Shown piece after piece: positions 48,160 to 58,384 of a stretch of 64,000 nucleotides of DNA (the first letter of the stretch is position 1; each line of letters opens with the position of its first letter). The translations under genes were made by a program, and so were the position numbers. The notes under the pieces are model-generated. The model worked only from the letters and a program-made list of their open reading frames with translations. It was not told the origin of the DNA and searched no databases. Source of the stretch: Cycas panzhihuaensis (taxonomy: Eukaryota > Cycadophyta); assembly GCA_023213395.1 (NCBI GenBank), contig CM041465.1, positions 52,769,741-52,833,740 on the forward strand. The letters run 5' to 3'.

Positions 48160-49295
48160 TCAAAAGTGTGGAGCTTTGTTCTCCAATGTCGTAACGGGGA
48201 ATTAATATGCCTTGCTGAACTATTATTCGATTGTGTGTGTTGGCATTTGGTGTTTGGTGTCGTGCTGCTGTTAATCTGCTTTGGATCGCATAGCATAGCA
48301 GATGCCAGCAGAAGCAATTTCGATGGGATAATTCGGATGCCCATCACCACTAAGAACCTTCAAACACTCAGTGAGAATAAATCTGATGAAGGTGATAAAA
48401 TCGCTAGGAGGTGGGCTATTCTTGTTGCAGGCTCTTCCGGATATGACAACTACAGACATCAGGTCGACATATGTTCGTTCATCCAACTATGCATAGTTAT
48501 GCGTAGATAGAATCATGTCATCTTTAGATATAAGTTTATAGGGAGTGATCTTCTATACATGTTTTTATCACAGACAGTTTGCGGATATAGTTAAAACAAA
48601 AGACACTCATATATAGATTTATACCTATGGTATACATATGTACCTTTGTTTGACATCTGAATCTACAGATATAAGATATAGATACATAGATTCAGATATG
48701 TTTCATTCATATCTCTATATATATTGGCTGCTGCCAGCATTTCTTCTTGTTGCTGGTTGTGGGGTCAGAAGAGAGCGATGAGAATTAGTAGAGTACATCT
48801 AGATGTGTCAAATAAGTTCTACATGAAAATTAGAATTAGTGGAGTACATGTAGATGTGATTTGTTTTTTCATTCCATGCAGGCTGATGTTTGTCACGCAT
48901 ATCAAATTCTGAGGAGAGGAGGATTGAAAGAGGAGAACATCGTCGTATTTATGTACGATGACATTGCTTACAGCCCAGCAAATCCTCGACCTGGAATTAT
49001 TATCAACCATCCTCAGGGTGGAGATGTGTATGCGGGGGTTCCTAAGGTGCAGTCCCAGCTTTAACCAACTGTTATCTTCGTAGAAACATGTGGTATTGTC
49101 TGTTTCTCGTTTATTTATGAATTGTGTGTATCATGCAGGACTATACTGGGAGGAACGTTAGTGTAGATAATTTCTTTGCTGTTCTCCTCGGAGATAAAGC
49201 TTCAATTAAAGGTGGAAGTGGAAAGGTTGTTCATAGCGGGCCCAATGACCATATTTTCATTTACTACACTGACCATGGAGGCCCGGGTGTGCTTG
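48160..49295 (+). CDS. VPE: legumain / vacuolar processing enzyme (C13 cysteine protease), exons 1-3 of the N-terminal half
   Basis: Asparaginyl endopeptidase of the vacuole and secretory route, which matures storage and vacuolar proteins. Exon 1 (48160-48462) encodes a hydrophobic signal ([16 protein letters not shown], then ADA), a short propeptide and [19 protein letters not shown]. Exon 2 (48882-49046) gives [29 protein letters not shown] and GDVYAGVPK. Exon 3 (49139-49295) gives [24 protein letters not shown] and [14 protein letters not shown]. Introns are GT-AG with clean acceptors (ATGCAG), and exon joins keep frame. The substrate-pocket Asn-Tyr-Arg-His and the catalytic His (TDHG) are present. 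The catalytic Cys would be in the next exon, not seen here. There is no in-frame ATG before the signal peptide; the first is at 48337. Either an upstream exon supplies the start or the gene is dead. The sequence is far better preserved than its surroundings. Confidence 0.9.
48463..48881 (+). other. legumain intron 1
   Basis: The intron is 419 bp, with donor CAG|GTCGAC and acceptor TTTTTTCATTCCATGCAG, phase 0. It is AT-rich with many short TATA/ATAGAT words. An ATTAG-GTAG-TACAT phrase is repeated at 48783-48810 and 48829-48856. Confidence 0.85.
49047..49138 (+). other. legumain intron 2
   Basis: The intron is 92 bp, donor AAG|GTGCAG and acceptor GTATCATGCAG, phase 0. It is short and clean, with no insertion. 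Confidence 0.88.
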
Positions 49296-49483
49296 GTGAG
49301 TAAATATTACCAAATTTTGAAAAAGAGTACACCAATTGAAGCATAGATCTGGCATCAAGAACTACTAAAATCCAAGGATGTTTATACCAGGTCTTATGAA
49401 TCGACTTGGTCTGAGTGGATGTCATATAATTCTTTCATTCACTCATATGTCCAAGCACAAGTTCCATTCCGATGTATCATGCG

Positions 49484-49527
49484 CGAATTCCCATATGACC
49501 CCCAAATTTCCCATATGACCCCCAAAT
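49484..49527. repeat. short tandem duplication
   Basis: TTCCCATATGACCCCCAAAT occurs twice in direct succession shortly after legumain exon 3, within what would be intron 3. There is no obvious function. Confidence 0.75.
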
Positions 49528-49624
49528 CCTGCTGATTGAGTCCAGAGAAAACTATATCTGTACTAGCTCCTTTGTGGTGAAATCAGTGAGGATTAAGGCT
49601 TCTTGACTTTATTTCTAATCTATA

Positions 49625-49750
49625 ACAAAGTGTCTTTGGTCTAGTGGTGCCATCATAGTAGACTTTTGCGTCACCGTCCTTATCTGTTCAATTCCTCAAA
49701 GTCGGAATAGGACCCAGTTTTGAGGGGGACGATGCACCTCTTTGGGAAAT
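49625..49750 (+). mobile_element. candidate tRNA-derived SINE
   Basis: An RNA polymerase III A box (TGGTCTAGTGG, 49637-49647) and a B box (GTTCAATTCC, 49686-49695) are spaced about 39 bp apart, close to tRNA spacing. Upstream and between them the text cannot fold into a full tRNA cloverleaf, so a tRNA-derived SINE is the better reading. A GC-richer tail (GGACCCAGTTTTGAGGGGGACGATGCACC) follows. It lies in the region after legumain exon 3. The 3' end and target duplication are not clear. Confidence 0.45.
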
Positions 49751-51897
49751 TCATCTCCAAATAAAATCCTAATTAGTGTGAAAGCATTGAAAAATAACAA
49801 CAATGAAAGGAAAAGGAAAGAGAACCAGTAACTTGACTTAAAACCATCTAAAATCCAAGCAACATGTAAACCCAAACCAAGAGCAATCGATCCAAAGGCT
49901 AGAGGTGATTAAAAATGAATCACCTCTAGATCGATTACAATATTACTGAAATCAACGTATTATAAGTGCTAAAAGATGACAAGAAACACTTGCTTCAAGA
50001 AATCTAAGAAACCATCCATCAACAATCTTTTGTCTTTTTTCTTTTGTATGAAACTAGAATTATATTACATCAACAATCAAATTTTGAAAAGAAGAGAAGC
50101 TTGCATAATGAAATTAAAGAGTAAATTTTGCAACAATCTAAACTAAATAAAAGTAATGAAATTTTACTTAAACTAGGGCTAATCCCTATCCCTTTCCACT
50201 TGATTGCATAATGGACCAATGTTCCAATGACCAAGAACATTGAAAACAAATACTTGGAATCCTAGCATAAGCATTCATAAATAAACTTAGATTTGCTTCA
50301 CAAAAATTTAATGATAAGCTAGCTACTAGAGATTATAGAGAATTAAGGTAAAGAACAAATCAATTACCAAAGAAAATAAAAGGAAACATTGATATCTTAT
50401 TAGAAATATGTTGGCAACATATAGTAATCTAGGACCCTTAATTATATTATACATGACAAAAAGATCATAGACAACTCCACCACTAGCATGATTGCTTATA
50501 AAATAGACTAGGACTTGCTTCATAAGAAGGACTAGGGCCCATTGTTGGATCTGTTCTAAGGTTGACCTTTCTCAAGAACTTAGTGAGAACATCCTTATTC
50601 ACTAAGAGGGCTAATATTACAAATAGAGAGCATTGTATTTGAATGTCCAAGATGCTCCATGTAGATGCTACTTTAGAAACCATAGAACCAAGGAACACCC
50701 TTTAATAGTGCAAGGGGCTGCTCTAGAAACCATTGTACTAAAAACTGTTAAGCTAATAATTGAGCACAAAATTAGTTGAGTAAAATTTCTGCAACAATAT
50801 CTCTTCTACACTTTGTTATTTTATATTTCATGTTGTAATGAGATGTTATCACTTTTTTTGTTGTAAAATAGGAGCTTAGTAAAATGCCCTATTAGTTGTG
50901 AGGGATGCACTTTGGTACACTATAAATTTTGTGGTGTGATGTTATGTGACATTGAGGTGTAAGGCCCCTGCAAACGTAAATATGCAATCATCATGGTGAC
51001 TAAGTGCTTGAATGTGTTGTAATGATGTAATAATAAGCCCATTAATAAAATATTTGACTAGATTGCTCAAAGGAAAATAAAAGGGGGCATATGACATGAA
51101 TGAGAAAAGAATTTTTGAGGGAAAGTTCTTAAATCTTGATCCTTTATATTTAAAACTCTTCTTTTATTCGCCCACCTGACAATTAATGTAGTTAGTGGAA
51201 TATTAATTGACATTCGTAGTTACAAGTGTGCTTAATCCTTCTAAAACATGATTAAAAGGGGATTATGTTTTGATTATTTTTTAATTGCCTTAATCTAAGG
51301 CAACTATGGGTGAGAGGCAGTTGATAATCTGAGGCAATTGACTTATGCTATAAAATAGGTAGATGGCAAGTCAGTCTAGCTTTTGGCACTTTGGGCTTTT
51401 AGCATTTGGATGTTTTTGCATTGGAATTCTAGCTTTTGTGCTTCGAGTATTTGTGTTTAGGTGTGGAATCCTCCAAATAATCCATATGTTGGGCTTAATC
51501 TCTAGTTCTTTTACTATGAATTTGAGTTTCTAGCTCTTAAATATTTTCGTATGTGTTTGGCTCTTTGATTTTCCCTTACTTGTGTTGAATTTATGATAGA
51601 TTCTACTATAGATATAAAATGAGGTTGAACACTTGGCAGTAGTGCCTTGGGTTTCATTATGTTGTAAGTGTAGTTTCCTAACTCCAGTTAAAGGTTGGAA
51701 GGCCTTGGTGAGATGCCATGGGAGCTATAATTGACGTTAATTACAAGATGTATGCAACCTAGTATCTTCTATTATATTAAAAATTGATTACAATATCAAG
51801 ATCATGTACAACAAAACAAGATATTATTATTCTGCATTATCCCTATACCACCCACCAATGTTAGGATGTGTAATATTGCATGCCCCTTATCTACTTT

Positions 51898-51900
<3 letters not shown>
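49751..51900. other. AT-rich DNA after legumain exon 3; no further exon found
   Basis: I searched for the next expected legumain exon (the block with the catalytic Cys, E-A-C-E-S-G-S) and did not see it on either strand here or anywhere to the right. The region is AT-rich, with no domain signature in its short frames (for example 50326-50698, minus). Confidence 0.5.

Positions 51901-51966
<66 letters not shown>
51901..51966. repeat. (TA)33 microsatellite
   Basis: There are 66 bases of uninterrupted TA dinucleotides. The Tyr-Ile repeat ORFs across it on both strands are artefacts of this repeat. Confidence 0.95.
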
Positions 51967-51969
<3 letters not shown>

Positions 51970-52249
51970 ACATTGCCTTGTAACAACTTCCAACTACTTG
52001 ACTCAACTAATCCCTTTGTTAACATAACGTTTGATAATTATAACAAAAGGTGCCCAACATCTATCCCCCCTTTTTTTAACTTTGAGCATCTCTCTTAGAA
52101 GGTGAGCTTGATTCTAAAACTTAGGGTGCTTTTGAATGTAATGGATCTAGCCCCACTTTTCACCGCCATTTGTGGTTTTCTCATATGACTAGCTTGACAT
52201 ATTGTAGTGCCTGCTTGTGACATCTTTTTTCATCTTGGAGTTTGATGAA

Positions 52250-52829
52250 TAAATTTTGACCTATTTTTCACTCTCCTCAAATGTACTAATTTTTTAGACA
52301 TGAAGTACCTCTTGATTGTACATTAATAGTTTGTTCTCGTCAATTGAATATATTCCTCCTCCCTTTTTTGTAGTAATTCCCTTGTCTCCTATAAATCATT
52401 TTGTAACTAACTATAGTTGTCCTCTTTATAATGATAATCTTCAACCAACTTTAGAAATAACAAGCCTTGGGCTTATGCCATAGTGTGAAATTGATCCAAC
52501 AAACTCATCATGTAGGCTTGTTGTTCTTTAATGATCTTCATATCAATAGAAGCTGTAATGGCCTCCTACTACTTCCCTTGTTTAGATGGTAGAGAATCAT
52601 TTATCTGCCTACTCGCTAATACTTTGAATAGCTCATATCTTACTACTTTGCTATCCACAATAGGGGATGCTGAAATGTTCAGATTTGGAGCTAGACCTTG
52701 AGAGACTTTAATAGTGGAGATTGGTGCAGTCTCATTTCTTATTTCTGGTTCATCATTATATTTACTCACATCAGAATCATCATAGGATTTAAAGAATTTA
52801 TTTATTTCTCATACTATTACAACCTTCAT
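52250..52829 (-). pseudogene. unidentified coiled-coil protein, decayed
   Basis: On the minus strand an ATG at 52829-52827 opens MKVVIV, a stop, EINKFFKSYDDSDVSKYND, then an open run EIRNETAPISTIKVSQGLAP and NLNISASPIVDSKVV. After two stops at 52566-52571 the same frame continues with EAITASIDMKIIKEQQAYM, SLLDQFHTMA, AQGLLFLKLVEDYHYKEDN and ETRELLQKREEEYIQLTRTN, a clear heptad-like coiled coil. Single stops (52400-52490) sit where Gln or Trp would fit. I do not recognise the family. It lies just beyond the 3' end of the copia element at 53084, on the same strand. It is probably part of another mobile element. Confidence 0.45.
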
Positions 52830-52940
52830 TTTCCTTTTTCTTTTTGTTTGGGTTTTCTTAAGAGTTGAAGAGACCTTATGAAATATGAACAAAACTAGTA
52901 TTATTGGGCTCTTCACTGATCTTGCTGAAATCAAACTCCT

Positions 52941-53084
52941 CTAATTGATGGAGGGAAAATTCAATTGCTTTATTATGTTAGGAATCCCTCTCTTTATACA
53001 TGAGACTTGGTAACCATTACAAGGTTAATCATAACCAATCATGAGTATTAAATTTACATTATATACAATGAGGGGTTAATTACA
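52941..53084 (-). repeat. candidate 3' LTR (part) of copia element C
   Basis: A C-rich plus-strand block at 53085-53126 is, on the minus strand, a long G-rich polypurine-like tract. The LTR would start directly after it with TGTAATTAACCCC. The far end of the LTR is not resolved, and no matching 5' copy was found at 57260-57650. Confidence 0.35.
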
Positions 53085-53174
53085 TTATTCCCCCCGCTTC
53101 CCCACCACCCCCACCCCCCCCTACCTCGCATTTTTATTATCCTAAGATAAAACATTATACTCTAATACCCTCTC

Positions 53175-54560
53175 TTAATGTTTTATCCTTTTTAGTCTTA
53201 TTCTCTCTCTGAGAGTTTGAAATTTATCTCTACTGAGTGATTTTGTCAGAATATCTACAACTTGACTTTCTATGGGATAATATATTAAATCAACCTCTTT
53301 GTTTTGCACTTTTTTACGAATGAAATGATGGTGTACTTTTATGTGCTTTATTTGTACATGCAGTATAAGATTCTTGGTCAACTTTATTACATTCTGATTA
53401 TCATAAAGTTGTTGGTTCTTGTTATAGTTTATTTAAATCCATTAGTAGTTGTGTGAGCCAGAGTGCTTCACAAGTTGCACCAACTGTTGATCTGTATTTT
53501 GCTTCAGTTGATGAAAGAGCAACTATTGTTTACTTTTTACTACACTAAGAAATGATAGTTGAGCATAAGAAAAAATAATATCTATGGGTAGATCTCTTAT
53601 TCTCTTTATCTTTTGTCTAGTCTGACGGACAATACCTAACCAATTGAGTTAATTTCTTTTTGGTTTATACCAATTTCAGACCTATAGCTCCTTTCAGATA
53701 TCTGAGTATCCTTTTGGCTACTTTTCAATGTCTCACTCTTGACTCCTATGTATATCTGGAAACTAAACTTGTTGAGTGTGAAATGTTAGGCCTTATAGTA
53801 CTGAGATAGCTCAAGCTTCCAATCAACTGCTTGTAAAGAGTGTTGTTGATAGTAGGTTCTCCTTTGTTTAGGACTAAATTGTAGTTTACTTCTATAGGAG
53901 TTGCACATTCATTGTAATTTTCCATTTGAAATTTAACTAACAGATCTCTAATGTATTTGCCTTGTGATAATGTGATTGATTTTTTACTTTGTTTAATTTT
54001 CCCAGATAGTAGTTTAAGAAATTTAAATCTATCATTTCCAATTCCTTTTCTAGTTGGCTCTTTATATTAGAGATAAATTCTGTATCATCTCCTATAAGAA
54101 TCGTGTCATCAACATAGACAATAATGATAGAGATTTTCTTATCACTTATTTTCACATATAGAATGGAATTAGAACTGCACCAGTGAAAGCCATTCTAAGA
54201 CAAATATTTATCCAATTTTGCGTACAAAGCTCGGTATGCTTGTTTTAATCCATATAGAGCCTTTTTTAGTTTACATGCCAGATGTTCTTATTCTTGCTTG
54301 ATGTAACCTTATGGTTTTCACATGTAGACTTCTTCCTCTATATCTTTATTTAAGAAGGCACTTTTGACATCTAACTAGTAAATCTCTTAGTCATTATGAG
54401 TAGTTAGTGTAATCATTGTTCTAACAGTATTCAATTTGGCTACATGAGAGAATGTTTCATTGAAATCAATTCTGATAGTCTGAGTATAGCCTTTTACCAT
54501 AAGTCTGCCTTTGAGCTTTCTTATTTTGCTATCAGCTCCTTCTTTTACTTTATACACCTA
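53175..54560 (-). pseudogene. reverse transcriptase and RNase H of copia element C, decayed
   Basis: The reverse transcriptase shows QLDVKSAFLNKDIEEEVYM (near 54330-54400), YGLKQAYRAL and the intact catalytic block IIVYVDDTILIGDD (54095-54135) inside the open frame 53937-54155. The RNase H end is the open frame 53175-53381, with the blocks HHFIRKKV and DLIYYPIESQVVDILTKSLS. Stops and frame changes separate these blocks. Confidence 0.82.
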
Positions 54561-54989
54561 TTTATTATTAACAATGGGCTTATTAGGGGATAATTCTACT
54601 AGATACTAAGTTTGATTTTTAGTAATAGCATATATTTCTACATTCATTACTAATCTTTATTTTGCATGCTCCTTTGCTTCTTCAAAGGACTGAGGCTCCA
54701 CTCTACTGAAGAGGGCTTGATGTTGTTGACTTCTAGTTCTATTTATAAAAATATTTTCCTTTCATTCTTCTATTATTTTGATGTACCATTTTGGTACTTT
54801 GTTTTCCTTTTTTGTTCCTTCAGTGGTTGACTCTTTAAATGATTGTTCTCCTTCTATAGGAAGAGTGGATTCTAATTCCTCTAAGTTATTTTTTGTAGTT
54901 ACTCTAAATTCTTCAATAAGAGGTTTTTCTTAGGCCTCAATCCTTGGTACTTCTTCAATTATTTGAACTAGACTTAACCTCTATAGGGA

Positions 54990-55700
54990 TTTCTTCATAT
55001 CCCTACTTACATAGATTTTATTGGTTTTAGGATCTATGCCCTTATATCCCCTTGAGCTTTTATTATACCCAATTATAATACATTCTATACATTTTGAATT
55101 AAGCTTTGTTCTTCTTTTATCTAGTATATGAATAAATGCCTGACTCCCAAAAACTTTCAAGTTACTTACATCAGACTTTCTTCCTATCCATCCTTGTTCA
55201 TGGGTGATCTATTGCAATGTTATGGTTAGACACTGATTTATTAGATAATATGTTGTTACTTATTACTTCAGCCAAGTAAGTTCTTAAAATTTATTTTGTA
55301 TGAATCATGTTGTGTGCCATTTTCATAATAGTTATATTTTTTTGTTCTGTGATACCATTGGACTAAGATGTATAAGGAGTTATAAGTTGCTTTCATATAC
55401 CTCAAATTCTACAGTAGGCTAAAAATTCTTTCAAAATATATTCACCTCTATTGTTAGATATAATACATTTAATTTTATATCCTAACTTCATTTTTACCTA
55501 TGCCTTAAATTCTTTAAATGTATTAAACACTTCTAATTTGTTATGAATCAAGTATACCTATACCTTCCTGGTGAAATCATTAATGAAAGTCAAAAAATAT
55601 CTAGAGCCATTTATAGATAGTGGTGTCAGAGGACCACATAAATCTATGTGTATTAGTTTCAATTTTTCTTGAGTACACCATTTGTTGGTTTTGAATAGAA
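54990..55700 (-). pseudogene. integrase of copia element C, decayed
   Basis: Reading from 55660, the minus strand gives PLSINGSRYFLTFINDFTRK, VWVYLIHNKLEVFNTFKEFK, then KLGYKIKCIISNNRGEYI (the second catalytic region, with the usual Asp changed to Asn) and GITEQKNITI (the third, with Glu kept). Several stops lie in between. Confidence 0.75.
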
Positions 55701-55707
55701 AACAATG

Positions 55708-57260
55708 TTATTTTCTAAATTGACAACCTTTGCAAGTAAAATGATTTGATGAAATAGTAGGAAGACCATGAACTATATTATTTCTTTTTATCATTTCTAA
55801 TTTATCTATAAGGATATGCATATACTTCAAATACCATACTTTATTATTATCATTAGAATTTACAATAGAATATATCTTTATATTCATATCAGGACCAATA
55901 AGATTGGACAACAGTTTATAAAGGTTATCGTACTTTACCCCTTTAGCAATGACAACATCAACATTTTTCATGTCCAATATATAGCACATGTTTTTCTCAT
56001 CAAATATAGTTCTCAAGCTTTTATTGCTTAGTTGAGATACTAAGACAAGATTCATCTTAAGCCTAGGTACAAGAAGAATATTACCAACTTTCTTTATGTT
56101 ACCTTGTAAGTTAACAGTAATGGTTCCCACTCCTTTAATGTTTAAAGGATACTTATCTCCCAACTTGATTGATTTTTTTGAGGAGTAGGGTTTAATGAAT
56201 TTGAACCAATCTTCTCTATTTGTCATGTGCCGTAATGCTCTAAAGTCAATGTACCACATATCCTTATCTTGAAGACTGGCTGATTGAGCGGTAATGAAGG
56301 TTGTTTCTTCTTCTTCTTTATCTAGTTTCTCCTTATTATAGTTTTCTACCAATCTCTTTCCTCTCTAAATATCTACTCTCCATTGAGGACACTGGTATGG
56401 GTAGTGTCTTGGTTGTCCACAATGGTAGCAACTGTCAAATGTATAACATTAGCTTGGGAAATATTTAGGTTTATTATAATTAAAGCATATTTGAGCATCT
56501 TTAAGTGGATACATATGACTACGTCCCCTACTTTCTAACCATCTTCCTCATGATAGAGGTATAGATTCTAGAGCATGTCCTCTTCCTCTGAATCAACCTC
56601 ATCCTTTATAGCCTCCTATGTTTAATTTGGTTGTAAAGGCATTTTCCATTTCAATGATATATTTATAGCTTTTATTTATTTATTCCTATCTCAATAATAG
56701 ATTGGTTAGTTCATCAAGAGTCATTTCTTCAATCAAACTAGTATTGGTTACTATATTGATGGTTATATAAACTGCCTTTGGGAGTTTTCTTGCTACTATT
56801 TCCACTACTTCTCTTTCAGATATGGTTGGCCTGGTGCTTAAAAGATCACTCTAGATTGTAGTGACTTTATGAATGAAGTCAGCCACTATTTTTGTTTCTT
56901 TCATAAATAACTTGAATAAGTCCTCTTTCAAAGTTATAATCCTTGCTCTATTCTTTTAAGTATAATGACTTTTAAATTTTTTTAAAATTTGAGTGCAAGA
57001 ATTTAATTTGTCAGTATATATTAAAAGATGATCAGAAATAGACATTTTCAAAGTTATTACTCCTCAATTATTTATTTCTTTCTAATGTTTTAGGTGTCTC
57101 CTTAAGTTTTTGGTATCTTTTCTTCATCAATGGTTAATTCCAAGGCTTTTTTAGCACACAAAAATACTTCCATTTTAATTTTCCAAATGTGATAATTATT
57201 TCAGGTCAATTTATTTGCATCATTGAGGCCTAAAATAGAAGATTTTGTGATTGCACTAAT
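55708..57260 (-). pseudogene. gag, protease and GAG-pre-integrase of copia element C
   Basis: The 214-codon frame 55708-56352 is the longest in the window. It starts after the gag zinc knuckle and holds the protease motif WYIDFRALRHMTN, where copia normally has D-S-G, so the catalytic triplet is D-F-R. It runs on through LVPRLKMNLVLVSQL and WYLKYMHILIDKLEMI to the CKGCQFRK end of the GAG-pre-integrase region. The zinc knuckle (CYHCGQPRHYPYQC, 56389-56430) is a perfect CX2CX4HX4C. Upstream gag continues in pieces to about 57250. Confidence 0.82.
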
Positions 57261-57649
57261 GGGAATATGAATGTTATTTCATAAATAGGTTTAAGAAATC
57301 AAGATTGTATGACAATATAGATTTTAGTACAAAATTCAAGTTGTATGGAATGAAATGAAAATTACCCTAAAATATATATCTCCTTAATGGGTATCCAGAT
57401 CTGTAATTATTTTGTGAAGAACTTTTCTAAACTGTGAAAAAAATGGCCTTGAAGGATTAAAATGCATAACTAGGATTTTTTGGGGGGGGGGATGATTGAA
57501 ATTCTCTTAAAATCCCTTGAAATCTCATGAAATTTATATCAAAATACTTGAAATTAAAAAATAAAAAGATTGAGTTTGATTATACCTAATTTGACAAAGT
57601 TATTTAATTGATACAATTGATTTTCTTCTCAAACCTGCGTAAATAGAAT

Positions 57650-57954
57650 GTTGGGTGAAGGATCTAATCGTCATACTCCACTATATTAAAACAATGGCAT
57701 ATAATAAGAGCAAAATGAAGAGAATAAGATTAAGAGCAAAAATGAGAGGTGAGAATTATAACTCTCCCTTTCACATTCAATCTTATATAATAGAGGATGT
57801 ATATTAGGGTTTCCAAAAGAGTTTCTTGCCTAATGACATGATCCCAAAATTACACTTAAATATAAATAAAATTATATTTAACTATGTGACTTAGCTAACA
57901 TAAAGTCACCTTCATATAGTTAATCTAATGACCTTAATGCATTAACATCCATCA
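57650..57954 (-). repeat. 3' LTR of copia copy B
   Basis: The 305-bp block begins TGTTGGGTGAAGG and ends CCATCA on the plus strand. It aligns with the LTR at 6998-7308. It is preceded on the minus strand by the polypurine tract ATTAAGGGGGGAT. Confidence 0.7.
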
Positions 57955-57967
57955 ATCCCCCCTTAAT
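57955..57967 (-). other. polypurine tract of copia copy B
   Basis: On the minus strand this reads ATTAAGGGGGGAT, directly before the LTR that starts TGATGG. It primes plus-strand synthesis in LTR elements. Confidence 0.78.
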
Positions 57968-58384
57968 GGTAAAAGGTCGTTATAATAAAATCTACTGTAT
58001 AAGGTTTTCATTTGAGTCTCATTATTACATTGATACTTTTATGGAAAAACCCTCATGGGGAATAAAAACCCATGAACTTTCTAAGATCTATAGTCCCTTA
58101 AATCTATATGGCTAAGCTTGCTCTTGATATAGCCTAATAGCTAAGCACCTTAAATATGCAACTTGATCTGCTGAGTTTTTATATACATTTGTTCATACTA
58201 GTATAACCATTATCCTTCTGTGCCCATAAGGGGTTTTTATAAATTGGATATAGTAGAGATTTACTCTTATTCGTTTACACCCATAAGGGGTTTTCACAAA
58301 TAGAGTAGAGTATGATGATCCTGTTCATCTCCTCTAATCAGTCAAAGATGGAGGCCTAAAGGCCGAGCTACTTATAGAACTATT

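Larger units (their letters stand above)
53085..57260 (-). mobile_element. Ty1/copia element C, decayed
   Basis: Reading the minus strand from about 57260 to 53175 gives gag, zinc knuckle, protease, GAG-pre-integrase, integrase, reverse transcriptase and RNase H in copia order. It is a different family from copies A and B: its text and motif details differ throughout (for example YVDD rather than FVDD, and a longer GAG-pre-integrase frame). The leader runs to about 57640 and is cut by the 3' LTR of copy B at 57650, so copy B may have inserted into it. The 5' LTR is not seen. Confidence 0.82.

Noticed and set aside
48430-48445. Loss of a catalytic residue in legumain (GSSG instead of GSNG)
   Set aside because: By residue spacing the catalytic-site Asn is the one in N-Y-R-H, which is present, so the Ser is probably a tolerated variant.
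48271-48486. Minus-strand ORFs opposite legumain exon 1 (also 48012-48350)
   Set aside because: They are shadows of the real plus-strand exon, which has clear family motifs and splice sites.
48882-49046. ORF 48861-49064 read as an independent short protein
   Set aside because: It is legumain exon 2 read through its splice sites; the GT and AG borders and the phase fit.
49637-49705. Functional tRNA gene
   Set aside because: The A and B boxes are present but the stems of a cloverleaf do not form, so SINE is the better reading.
51802-52098. ORFs on both strands with Tyr-Ile repeats
   Set aside because: They are produced by the (TA)33 microsatellite, which is open in several frames.
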